A DNA stretch of 29,489 nucleotides. Origin: an uncultured Bacilli bacterium (GTDB taxonomy: Bacteria > Bacillota_I > Bacilli_A > RF39 > UBA660). Below, piece after piece: positions 22,698 to 29,489 of the stretch; within the stretch, counting starts at the first letter, position 1, and the number at the start of each line of letters is the position of its first letter. The notes under the pieces are model-generated. The model was not told the origin of the DNA. It did not search any database and was given only the letters and a program-made list of their open reading frames with translations. The DNA is taken from NCBI GenBank assembly GCA_934162265.1, contig CAKPHZ010000016.1, forward strand, positions 1-29,489, given 5' to 3'. A program made the position numbers and the translations under genes.

Positions 22698-25193
22698 TTA
22701 TCTTTTATGAATTCCTTCATCAATACTTTGCTCAATTGAAACAAAACCTTCTAATTTTTGATGATTTTGATTATATTTATTCTTTTCCATTCTTGCTTGT
22801 TTTAAAATTTCTTCAATTTCTCTTTTTAATTTCTCTATACGAATTTTTATTTCTATATAATTTGCTTCATTCATAAATCGATTGGCTTCTTTTATTTTTT
22901 CTTCAACTTGATTAAAATCACAATCAAATAATTTTTTTATTTTATTTTTGAGATTAATAAGTTGCGTATTATTTTCATTTAATCTACTATTATTAAAATT
23001 TTTTAATGATTTTAGGTAACTAATTTCATTTTTTATACAAGAAATTTGATAATTAATTTGATTTTCCTTACTCTTATTTTCTGTATTAAATGTATTTTTT
23101 TCAATTTCATTATTTTTGTTAATCTCATTAATTTCTTTTTGATTTTTTGTAATGGCTCTTCTATTAAAAAATGGATGTTTTGCTAAGTCATTTTGGATAT
23201 TCTCTAACCTAGTCAATTGTATTTCAATATCTTTATAAAATTTTGAATTTTCATAACAATTATTTTTTAAATTTTCTTTTTGATGTTCTAATTCAAATAG
23301 TTTTTCTTGTAACATTTTTACTTTTTCATCATACTTTTTATTCTCTTCTAAAATATTTTTAGTTTCCTTACATAATTCTAAATAATCACTTTTTGCCATG
23401 GAATAATAAATCTGATTTTCAATTATTTTGTGATAATATCCATATTTATTATCAATTATATTTAGTTCTTTTAATTCTTCTTGTAATTTATCGTGTTTTT
23501 CTTTTAACACTAATAACTTATTCATCGATTCATGATTTTCTTTTTTTAAATTGTTATGGACGCTATTTAAAATAATTTTTGATAAGGAATACAAATTATC
23601 TGTTTTTTGCTCTATCATCTCGTTTACTAATTCATCAGTTATTTCAGTCTTATTTATAATTGTAACAAATTCATCAAGTCCATTAATATATTTATTTAAT
23701 TTCCCAATATGTTGTTTTAATTTATTTCCTATATCTCTTAACCAAAATTTTCTTATATTTCCTTTTAAAATTTCATTTATATTTAAAGCATAATTATGAT
23801 ATAAAATAAATTCTATTTCTTTATCTGAATAATTACTAGTAAATAATTTGTCAAAATCAAATAATGGCCCCAAAAAGTTTTTATTTTGTTCAAAAATACT
23901 TCTTATATCATCTTCACTATAATTTCCACTTTCTTTTAGTTTAGTAAAATTTTCAAAAAATATGTCATACCTTGATAATTCTTCCTCTTTAATGCTATTA
24001 ATATATTCTAAGATGTTATGTCTTTTTGCAAAATCATAATTTATATCATTGATAAGATTTAATTTTTCTTGGGTAAGATCTACTCCTTTTTTACTTTTGT
24101 AAGTATCTATAATTTTTAATTTTAAATTAGGAAAATTACTTTGTAATTCTTTAGCATAATTGTAATTTTTATCTAAAGATAAAGCCCCGTTTGTGAAGCA
24201 AAAAAGTCCTACAGGGTGAAATCCTTTTTGCACTATTTCACTGTATACTTTTCTCTTTTCTCCGTTTTTTAAATTTTCTTGCTTTTGTTTGTTAGACTCT
24301 TCTAATATTCTTTTGGGGTGATCAATTTTTGCTATAAGGCTATAAGCAAGTATCCCTTCATCACTGGTGCTAATATTATTTACATACATATCTTCACTTT
24401 TTGCACCCACTATATTTGTAGGCATCATAATAAACCCATATCTACCTTTATATGTATCATTAACTTCTTGATTATATAGTGAGGTTGAAACATAACCAGT
24501 ATAAAAATCTCCTTCAAACTTTGTTGAATTTGTACTATGACCAATAAAACAAAAGTTATCATCCGTCATACTTTCAAAATTAGGAACATACTTATTCCAT
24601 TCTTCTAATATTTCATTTTGCAATTTTTTTATCATTTTTTTAGCAGTATTTATGTCTCCAGAATCTATTGCTTTATCAAATTGAGATAAAAAAATCTCTA
24701 TTTCGTCATTTGATTTGTAATAAGACATATTCATTTTACAATCATTTCTTAATCTTGCTAAATCTCTTAATACTTCTAAATTATATCTTTTTATTTTATA
24801 TTCGTATAATATATTTATATAGTCTTCAATATAATTAGCTTTAGATAATAATTCATTTTTTGGTATTTTTAAACCGTTTCTTTGATAATTTGAATTATAC
24901 TTATTATATTCTTCTAATGTAGACATTACATCATTGTACATCTTTAAATTAATCTGTTGGAATTCTTCGTTATCAACAACAAATTCAAGATTTTTATTTA
25001 TAGAGTTCTCTACTGTTTCTAATAATCCTTGTAACGATTCAAAAGAAATTTCTGGATCGTTAAAAATTTTTTTATAAATTTCTTTCTCATAATTCATAAA
25101 AAAACTACTATCTATTAAGTATTCTATTTTTTTCTTCATTTCCTCTGAAAATGATAAAAGTCTAGTTTCATTATTAATATTAATATTATTCAT
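22698..25193 (-). CDS. Unrecognised 831-residue protein with C-terminal coiled coil
   Basis: I do not recognise this protein. Residues 1-205 are largely helical. Residues 213-340 look like a compact alpha/beta domain: FCFIGHSTN (His219), GYVSTSLYNQ (STS at 236-238), RYGFIMMPTNIVGA, and VYSEIVQKGFHPVGLFCFTN (Glu319). From about 545 to 665 and 685 to 810 it is Lys/Glu/Asn/Leu-rich coiled coil, interrupted by HPFFNRR (673-679). There is no signal or membrane segment. The His...STS...Glu order loosely recalls ADP-ribosyltransferase folds; this is speculation. Single gene with an extended -10 promoter and GTGGTG ribosome site, between tuf and obg, flanked by AAAATACTGA repeats, which suggests it is an accessory insertion. 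Confidence 0.78.
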   Translation of the reverse strand: MNNININNETRLLSFSEEMKKKIEYLIDSSFFMNYEKEIYKKIFNDPEISFESLQGLLETVENSINKNLEFVVDNEEFQQINLKMYNDVMSTLEEYNKYNSNYQRNGLKIPKNELLSKANYIEDYINILYEYKIKRYNLEVLRDLARLRNDCKMNMSYYKSNDEIEIFLSQFDKAIDSGDINTAKKMIKKLQNEILEEWNKYVPNFESMTDDNFCFIGHSTNSTKFEGDFYTGYVSTSLYNQEVNDTYKGRYGFIMMPTNIVGAKSEDMYVNNISTSDEGILAYSLIAKIDHPKRILEESNKQKQENLKNGEKRKVYSEIVQKGFHPVGLFCFTNGALSLDKNYNYAKELQSNFPNLKLKIIDTYKSKKGVDLTQEKLNLINDINYDFAKRHNILEYINSIKEEELSRYDIFFENFTKLKESGNYSEDDIRSIFEQNKNFLGPLFDFDKLFTSNYSDKEIEFILYHNYALNINEILKGNIRKFWLRDIGNKLKQHIGKLNKYINGLDEFVTIINKTEITDELVNEMIEQKTDNLYSLSKIILNSVHNNLKKENHESMNKLLVLKEKHDKLQEELKELNIIDNKYGYYHKIIENQIYYSMAKSDYLELCKETKNILEENKKYDEKVKMLQEKLFELEHQKENLKNNCYENSKFYKDIEIQLTRLENIQNDLAKHPFFNRRAITKNQKEINEINKNNEIEKNTFNTENKSKENQINYQISCIKNEISYLKSLKNFNNSRLNENNTQLINLKNKIKKLFDCDFNQVEEKIKEANRFMNEANYIEIKIRIEKLKREIEEILKQARMEKNKYNQNHQKLEGFVSIEQSIDEGIHKR

Positions 25194-25265
25194 AAAAATT
25201 CACCACTTTATTGTTCTAATTGCAATAACTTTAGCATTTTATTTTTAATCATCTATCTTGTAACA

Positions 25266-25274
25266 ATTATATCA
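25266..25274 (-). promoter_or_regulatory. Extended -10 promoter of the coiled-coil gene
   Basis: Minus-strand TGATATAAT is a perfect extended -10. The start codon follows 72 bases later, so the transcript has a leader of roughly 65 bases. No strong -35 is seen. Confidence 0.6.
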
Positions 25275-25354
25275 TAGATTAACCTGTTATGCTAATTAAA
25301 ATTTAAGTTAGAAACAAATAAATCAATTTATTAATAAAAAATTTTTAGATAGTT

Positions 25355-25374
25355 AAAATACTGATCAGTATTTT
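25355..25374. repeat. Perfect 20-bp palindrome AAAATACTGATCAGTATTTT
   Basis: Ten-base arms with no spacer, directly between the tuf terminator and the promoter region of the coiled-coil gene. One half plus the next base (AAAATACTGAT) is repeated in direct orientation at 22591-22601. It could be a dimeric regulator site or a footprint of the insertion that brought the gene. It has no T-tail of its own and is separate from the tuf terminator. Confidence 0.8.
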
Positions 25375-25378
25375 GCAC

Positions 25379-25408
25379 AAAAAAAAAGACTCCCCTAAAG
25401 AGAATCTT
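25379..25408 (-). terminator. Rho-independent terminator of the str operon (after tuf)
   Basis: Minus-strand AAGATTCTC (25408-25400) pairs with GGGAGTCTT (25394-25386) around a 5-base loop, with two G-U pairs, followed by nine T residues. It lies 12 bases after the tuf stop. Confidence 0.88.
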
Positions 25409-25419
25409 TTCATTTATTA

Positions 25420-26604
25420 TTATTCAATAATATCAGATACGTTACCAGCACCTACTGTACGTCCACCTTCACGAATTGAGAACTTAGTTCCGTTTTCAAC
25501 AGCGATTGGAGCGATTAATTCTACTGTCATTGTAACGTTATCACCAGGCATAACCATTTCAGTTCCTTCTGGTAATGTGATTACACCAGTAACATCAGTA
25601 GTTCTGAAGTAGAATTGAGGTCTGTAATTTGAGAAGAATGGAGTATGTCTTCCGCCTTCTTCTTTAGATAATACGTATACTTGTGCAGTGAATTTTTTGT
25701 GTGGATGAACACTTCCTGGTTTAGCAAGAACTTGTCCTCTTTCAACGTCATCTCTTGAAATACCACGTAATAATACACCAGCATTATCTCCAGCTTCAGC
25801 ATAGTCTAGAGTTTTTCTAAACATTTCAATTCCTGTAACAACAGTCTTTTGAGTGTCTCTAAGTCCAACGATTTCAACTTCATCATTAAGTTTTAATTGT
25901 CCTCTTTCAACACGTCCAGTAACAACTGTTCCACGTCCAGTAATTGTGAATACGTCTTCAATTGACATTAAGAATGGTTTATCAACATCTCTTTCAGGAG
26001 TTGGAATCCATTCGTCAACAGCATCCATTAATTCATTAATCTTTTCTACATATTTAGGATCTCCTTCAAGAGCTTTTAATGCAGAACCTCTAATGATTGG
26101 AGTATTGTCTCCATCAAATCCATAACTAGTTAATAATTCACGAATTTCCATTTCAACTAGGTCTAATAATTCTTCATCATCAACCATGTCGCATTTGTTC
26201 ATGAATACTACCATTCTAGGTACACCAACTTGGCGAGCTAGTAAGATGTGCTCTCTTGTTTGAGCCATAGGCCCATCAGTTGCAGCAATAACTAAGATTG
26301 CTCCATCCATTTGTGCTGCACCAGTAATCATGTTCTTTACATAGTCAGCATGTCCTGGACAGTCAACGTGAGCATAGTGACGTTTGTCAGTTTGATACTC
26401 AACGTGTGCAGTATTGATAGTAATACCTCTTTCTCTTTCTTCTGGTGCTTTATCAATATCAGCATAATCTTCGAATTGAGCATAACCTTTATCAGATAAT
26501 ACTTTAGTGATAGCAGCAGTTAAAGTAGTTTTACCATGATCTACGTGTCCAATTGTACCAATATTAACGTGTGGTTTTGAACGATCAAATTTTTCTTTTG
26601 CCAT
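25420..26604 (-). CDS. tuf: Elongation factor Tu
   Basis: Carries aminoacyl-tRNA to the ribosome as the EF-Tu-GTP-aa-tRNA complex. All 394 aa are present. The G domain has GHVDHGKT (19-26), the switch I region with RGITIN, DCPGH (81-85) and NKCD; domains II and III follow, with TGRGTVVTGRVERG and the C-terminal VGAGNVSDIIE. Last gene of the rpsL-rpsG-fusA-tuf operon and ended by a strong terminator. The 74 bases separating it from fusA hold a hairpin and a plausible internal promoter, so tuf can probably be expressed beyond operon level. Confidence 0.99.
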   Translation of the reverse strand: MAKEKFDRSKPHVNIGTIGHVDHGKTTLTAAITKVLSDKGYAQFEDYADIDKAPEERERGITINTAHVEYQTDKRHYAHVDCPGHADYVKNMITGAAQMDGAILVIAATDGPMAQTREHILLARQVGVPRMVVFMNKCDMVDDEELLDLVEMEIRELLTSYGFDGDNTPIIRGSALKALEGDPKYVEKINELMDAVDEWIPTPERDVDKPFLMSIEDVFTITGRGTVVTGRVERGQLKLNDEVEIVGLRDTQKTVVTGIEMFRKTLDYAEAGDNAGVLLRGISRDDVERGQVLAKPGSVHPHKKFTAQVYVLSKEEGGRHTPFFSNYRPQFYFRTTDVTGVITLPEGTEMVMPGDNVTMTVELIAPIAVENGTKFSIREGGRTVGAGNVSDIIE

Positions 26605-26641
26605 AAATATCTTTTCCTCTCTTTCTTAAGTTACATAATCT

Positions 26642-26669
26642 ATTTTATCAAATTTTGGAAATTAATCAA
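26642..26669 (-). promoter_or_regulatory. Possible internal promoter for tuf
   Basis: Minus-strand TTGATT (26669-26664), 16-base spacer, TAAAAT (26647-26642), about 38 bases ahead of the tuf start codon. The -35 lies within the fusA-tuf hairpin. Confidence 0.42.
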
Positions 26670-26687
26670 TAGTATCGATTAATTTCC
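26657..26687 (-). other. Intercistronic hairpin at the fusA stop codon
   Basis: GGAAATTAATC and GATTAATTTCC are perfect 11-base complements around a 9-base loop. On the minus-strand mRNA it spans the fusA stop codon and is followed by AAAATTTGATAAAA, not a T-tract, so it should not terminate transcription there. It could be an mRNA-stabilising or processing element. Confidence 0.6.
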
Positions 26688-28751
26688 TCCATTTTTTTTG
26701 ATAATCTCTTCTGCAATTGATTTTGGTACTTCTTCATAGTGATCCAAAGTCATTGTAAAGTTTCCACGTCCTTGTGTATTTGAACGTAAGCTTGTTGCAT
26801 AACCGAACATTTCAGCTAGTGGTACCATAGCTTCTATTGCTAGAGCGTTACCACGTGATTCTTGTCCCATTGGTTTTCCACGACGTGATGTAATATCTCC
26901 CATAACATTACCTAAATATTCATCTGGTACAATAACTTGTACTTTCACGATTGGTTCAAGTAATACTGGTTTACATTTGTTTCTTGCTTCTTTCAAAGCT
27001 AAGCTTGCTGCAATTTTGAAGGCCATTTCTGATGAGTCAACATCATGGTATGATCCATCAAATAAAGTTGCTTTTACGTCTACCATAGGGTATCCAGCTA
27101 AAACACCAGTTGTCATTGCTTCTTGTAAGCCTTTATCGATAACAGAAATATATTCTCTTGGAACTACTCCTCCTACGATATTGTCTACAAATTCATATCC
27201 TTTATCAGGATTTGGTTCAAAACGAATCCAAACATGTCCATATTGTCCACGTCCACCAGATTGTTTGATATGTTTTCCTTCACATTCAGCAGTTTGAGTA
27301 ATGGTTTCACGGTAAGCAACTTGAGGTGCTCCTACGGTTGCTTCAACACCAAATTCTCTTCTTAATCTATCTACTTGGATATCAAGGTGTAATTCACCCA
27401 TACCAGAAATTACAGTTTGACCTGTTTCTGGGTCAGTGTGCATTCTAAATGTTGGATCTTCTTCTACTAATTTTGTTAATGCTAATGTCATTTTATCTTG
27501 GTCTGCTTTAGATTTTGGTTCTAGAGCTTGCGAGATAACTGGTTCTGGGAATTCCATACCTTTCATGATACATGGATTTTTCTCATCACATAATGTATCA
27601 GCAGTTGTTGTATTTTTAAGTCCAACGATTGCTCCGATATCTCCAGCGAATACTTCTGTTATTTCTTCTCTGTGATTTGCGTGCATTTGTAGGATTCTTC
27701 CTACTCTTTCTTTTACATTCTTTGTTGAATTTAATACATAAGAACCACTCTTTAATGTACCTGAATATACTCTGAAGAATGTAAGTCTTCCAACAAATGG
27801 ATCTGTCATTACTTTAAATGCTAAAGCAGTGAATGGTTCAGAATCTGATGGATGTCTTAATACTTCATTTCCTTTAGAATCTGTACATTCAATTGATGCA
27901 ACATCTGTTGGTGCTGGTAGGTAATCTACAACAGCATCTAGAAGTAATTTTACTCCCATATTTCCTAAGGCAGTTCCACACATGAATGGGAAGAATTCTG
28001 CAGATAAAACACCTTTACGAATTGCTTTCTTTAATGCATCAACAGTAACTTCACCACCATCTAGGTAAGTCATCATTAATTCTTCATCAAAGTCTGCAGC
28101 TGCTTCAATTAAGATATTTCTATATTCTTCTGCTTTGTCTTTTAAATCTTCTGGAATTTCAATTTCTGTATAATTTTCTTCTTGTTTTCCATCAAAGTGA
28201 TATGCTTTCATGGTAACTAAGTCAATTACACCATTGAATTCTGATTCTGCGCCAATTGGAAGTTCAATAGCAGCAGTTTTTGCTCCTAATCTGTCACTTA
28301 CGCTTTGTAAGCTTTTGTAGAAATCAGCACCCATTTTATCCATTTTGTTAGAGAAAATGATTCTTGGTACTTTATATTCATTTGCTTGTCTCCATACTGT
28401 TTCACTTTGTGGTTCAACACCAGCTTGTGAATCTAGTAATAAAACAGCTCCATCTAATACTCTTAAGCTTCTTTGTACTTCGATTGTGAAGTCTACGTGA
28501 CCTGGAGTATCGATGATATTGAAACGATAGCCCTTCCAGAATGCTGTTGTTGCAGCAGAAGTAATGGTAATACCACGTTCTTGTTCTTGTTCCATCCAGT
28601 CCATTTGGGCTGCTCCATCATGAGTTTCCCCAATTTTGTGGATTTTTCCAGTATGGTATAAAATACGTTCTGTACAAGTTGTTTTACCAGCATCAATGTG
28701 CGCCATAATTCCAATGTTACGAGTATTTTGTAACGAAATTTTTCGAGCCAT
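26679..28751 (-). CDS. fusA: Elongation factor G
   Basis: GTPase that drives translocation of tRNA and mRNA on the ribosome. Its 690 aa are full length: AHIDAGKT (P-loop, 17-24), RGITITSAA (switch I), DTPGHVDFT, SNKMDKMGADF, domain II, and domains III-V with the GRGQYGHVWIRFEP and GYPMVDVKATLFDGSYHDVDSSEMAF motifs in sequence (each named in part). Nothing suggests a truncated or duplicate copy. Spacing of 15 bases from rpsG, with AAAGGA as ribosome site, places it in the str operon. Confidence 0.99.
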   Translation of the reverse strand: MARKISLQNTRNIGIMAHIDAGKTTCTERILYHTGKIHKIGETHDGAAQMDWMEQEQERGITITSAATTAFWKGYRFNIIDTPGHVDFTIEVQRSLRVLDGAVLLLDSQAGVEPQSETVWRQANEYKVPRIIFSNKMDKMGADFYKSLQSVSDRLGAKTAAIELPIGAESEFNGVIDLVTMKAYHFDGKQEENYTEIEIPEDLKDKAEEYRNILIEAAADFDEELMMTYLDGGEVTVDALKKAIRKGVLSAEFFPFMCGTALGNMGVKLLLDAVVDYLPAPTDVASIECTDSKGNEVLRHPSDSEPFTALAFKVMTDPFVGRLTFFRVYSGTLKSGSYVLNSTKNVKERVGRILQMHANHREEITEVFAGDIGAIVGLKNTTTADTLCDEKNPCIMKGMEFPEPVISQALEPKSKADQDKMTLALTKLVEEDPTFRMHTDPETGQTVISGMGELHLDIQVDRLRREFGVEATVGAPQVAYRETITQTAECEGKHIKQSGGRGQYGHVWIRFEPNPDKGYEFVDNIVGGVVPREYISVIDKGLQEAMTTGVLAGYPMVDVKATLFDGSYHDVDSSEMAFKIAASLALKEARNKCKPVLLEPIVKVQVIVPDEYLGNVMGDITSRRGKPMGQESRGNALAIEAMVPLAEMFGYATSLRSNTQGRGNFTMTLDHYEEVPKSIAEEIIKKNGGN

Positions 28752-28766
28752 ATTGTCTTTTCCTTT

Positions 28767-29234
28767 CTACCATCTATAATGAGCAAATGCTTTGTTTGCT
28801 TCTGCCATTTTGTGTGTATCTTCTTTTTTCTTAACAGATGCACCAACACCATTTGAAGCATCGATAATTTCATTTGCTAATTTTTCAGCCATTGTATGAC
28901 CACTTCTTAATCTTGCATATTGTGCTAACCAACGAAATGCTAGTGCTTGTGCACGTTCTTGTTTAACTTCTACTGGTACTTGGTAGTTTGCTCCTCCTAC
29001 TCTTCTAGATTTTACTTCTAGAGCAGGTTTGATATTTTCCATTGCACGTTCGAATACAACCATAGCTTCTTCGCCAGTTTTTTCTTTAATCATATCAAAT
29101 GCATCATATACAATACTTTGTGCTGTTCCTTTTTTACCATCAATCATGATTTGATTGATTAATTTTGCAACAACTTTTGATTTGTATAATGAATCTGGTA
29201 ATACATCTCTTTTTACTGCACGTCTTTTACGCAT
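28767..29234 (-). CDS. rpsG: 30S ribosomal protein S7
   Basis: Primary binder of the 16S rRNA 3' domain and a nucleator of 30S head assembly. The 155 aa begin MRKRRAVKRDVLPD and carry LINQIMIDGKKGTAQSIVYD, VKSRRVGGANYQVPVEV and RWLAQYARLRSGHTM (named in parts), all standard S7 features, ending NKAFAHYRW. It lies 39 bases after rpsL, with a strong AAGGAGGAG ribosome site. Confidence 0.99.
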   Translation of the reverse strand: MRKRRAVKRDVLPDSLYKSKVVAKLINQIMIDGKKGTAQSIVYDAFDMIKEKTGEEAMVVFERAMENIKPALEVKSRRVGGANYQVPVEVKQERAQALAFRWLAQYARLRSGHTMAEKLANEIIDASNGVGASVKKKEDTHKMAEANKAFAHYRW

Positions 29235-29273
29235 TATTTCTCCTCCTTTTCTTGTTATATTTTCATTTTAATT

Positions 29274-29489
29274 TTATTTCTTAGGTTTCTTTGCTCCGTA
29301 TTTAGAACGACCTTGCATACGATTTTGAACTCCTGCTGTATCCATTGTTCCACGAATGATGTGATAACGAACACCGATTAAGTCTTTAACACGTCCTCCA
29401 CGAACTAATACAACTGAGTGCTCTTGTAGGTTGTGTCCAATTCCTGGAATATAACAAGTTACTTCCATTCCATTTGATAATCTAACACG
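29274..29489 (-). CDS. rpsL: 30S ribosomal protein S12, C-terminal part (gene runs off the window)
   Basis: The reading frame is open to the right edge; the visible 71 residues begin RVRLSNGMEVT and include IPGIGHNLQEHSVVLVRGGR, RYHIIRGTMDTAGVQNR and GRSKYGAKKPKK. The true N-terminus lies beyond the window; an internal Met (29468) is not the start. S12 sits at the decoding centre and is the classic streptomycin-resistance locus. In the conserved loop VKDLPGVRYH the proline is replaced by isoleucine here (codon 29376-29378, ATC), while the neighbouring Lys (E. coli Lys87) is kept. First gene of the str operon as seen. Confidence 0.98.
   Translation of the reverse strand, partial: RVRLSNGMEVTCYIPGIGHNLQEHSVVLVRGGRVKDLIGVRYHIIRGTMDTAGVQNRMQGRSKYGAKKPKK

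Noticed and set aside
25581..25802. Minus-strand 73-codon frame within tuf
   Set aside because: Shadow frame of the highly conserved EF-Tu gene, with no independent signals.
26657..26698. Plus-strand terminator (hairpin followed by TCCATTTTTTTT)
   Set aside because: No plus-strand gene precedes it; the T-run is the antisense of the Lys codons at the fusA end.
28493..28873. Minus-strand open frame of 126 codons overlapping rpsG and fusA
   Set aside because: It is a shifted frame of the rpsG end and fusA start, both of which are full length with proper ribosome sites.
29274..29468. Complete 64-residue gene starting at an internal Met
   Set aside because: The frame stays open to the window edge with S12 sequence before that Met, so it is part of a truncated rpsL.
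1..29489. tRNA, rRNA, riboswitch or CRISPR arrays
   Set aside because: No cloverleaf, regularly spaced repeat or riboswitch-like leader was recognised by eye in the intergenic regions; a covariance-model search would be needed to exclude them fully.

Overview
The window is low-GC, gene-dense bacterial chromosome. Firmicutes/Bacilli-type affinity is suggested by a Gram-positive PolC replicase, a murG-murB-ftsQ(divIB) order, a YqfQ/VrrA-like protein, strong AGGAGG-type ribosome binding sites and U-tailed terminators. TGA is used as a real stop (murG), so this is not a code-4 mycoplasma. The very low GC, Lys/Asn/Ile-rich proteins and a reduced type IV-pilus-like gene pair fit an uncultured gut-type Bacilli/Mycoplasmatota-adjacent lineage (RF39-like); that placement is inference. 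Every gene except one (5129-5623) is on the minus strand, so transcription runs from high to low coordinates.

Layout from right to left, in the direction of transcription. 29489-25379: the str operon, rpsL (cut by the window edge), rpsG, fusA and tuf, ending in a strong terminator. 25374-22591: an accessory gene for an 831-residue protein with a C-terminal coiled coil, bracketed by copies of AAAATACTGA, one of which is a perfect 20-bp palindrome. 22497-21229: obg. 21051-19690: a GH10-type glycoside hydrolase with no signal peptide and an extra N-terminal domain. 19454-14703: polC, longer than usual because of two insertions. 14642-14079: a GNAT acetyltransferase. 14047-12564: a TetR regulator plus an unrecognised protein, behind a near-consensus promoter flanked by two matching palindromic operators. 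12422-11703: an exported glucosaminidase/lysozyme-like protein. 11637-7151: a tight operon fmt - unknown membrane protein - SDR oxidoreductase - asnB. 7070-5663: mscS and an HD-domain hydrolase. 5129-5623 (+): a YqfQ/VrrA-like protein. 5029-2880: pilC and pilD. 2745-93: murG, murB and ftsQ. 78-1: what looks like the end of an ISL3-type insertion sequence.

The conserved blocks serve translation (str operon, fmt, obg), replication (polC) and wall synthesis/division (murG, murB, ftsQ, glucosaminidase). The less ordinary material is the TetR operon, the coiled-coil gene with its flanking repeats, the cytoplasmic GH10 protein next to obg, and an Ile in place of a highly conserved Pro in ribosomal protein S12. 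No tRNA, rRNA, CRISPR array or complete mobile element was seen, and no gene-free stretch exceeds 300 bases.
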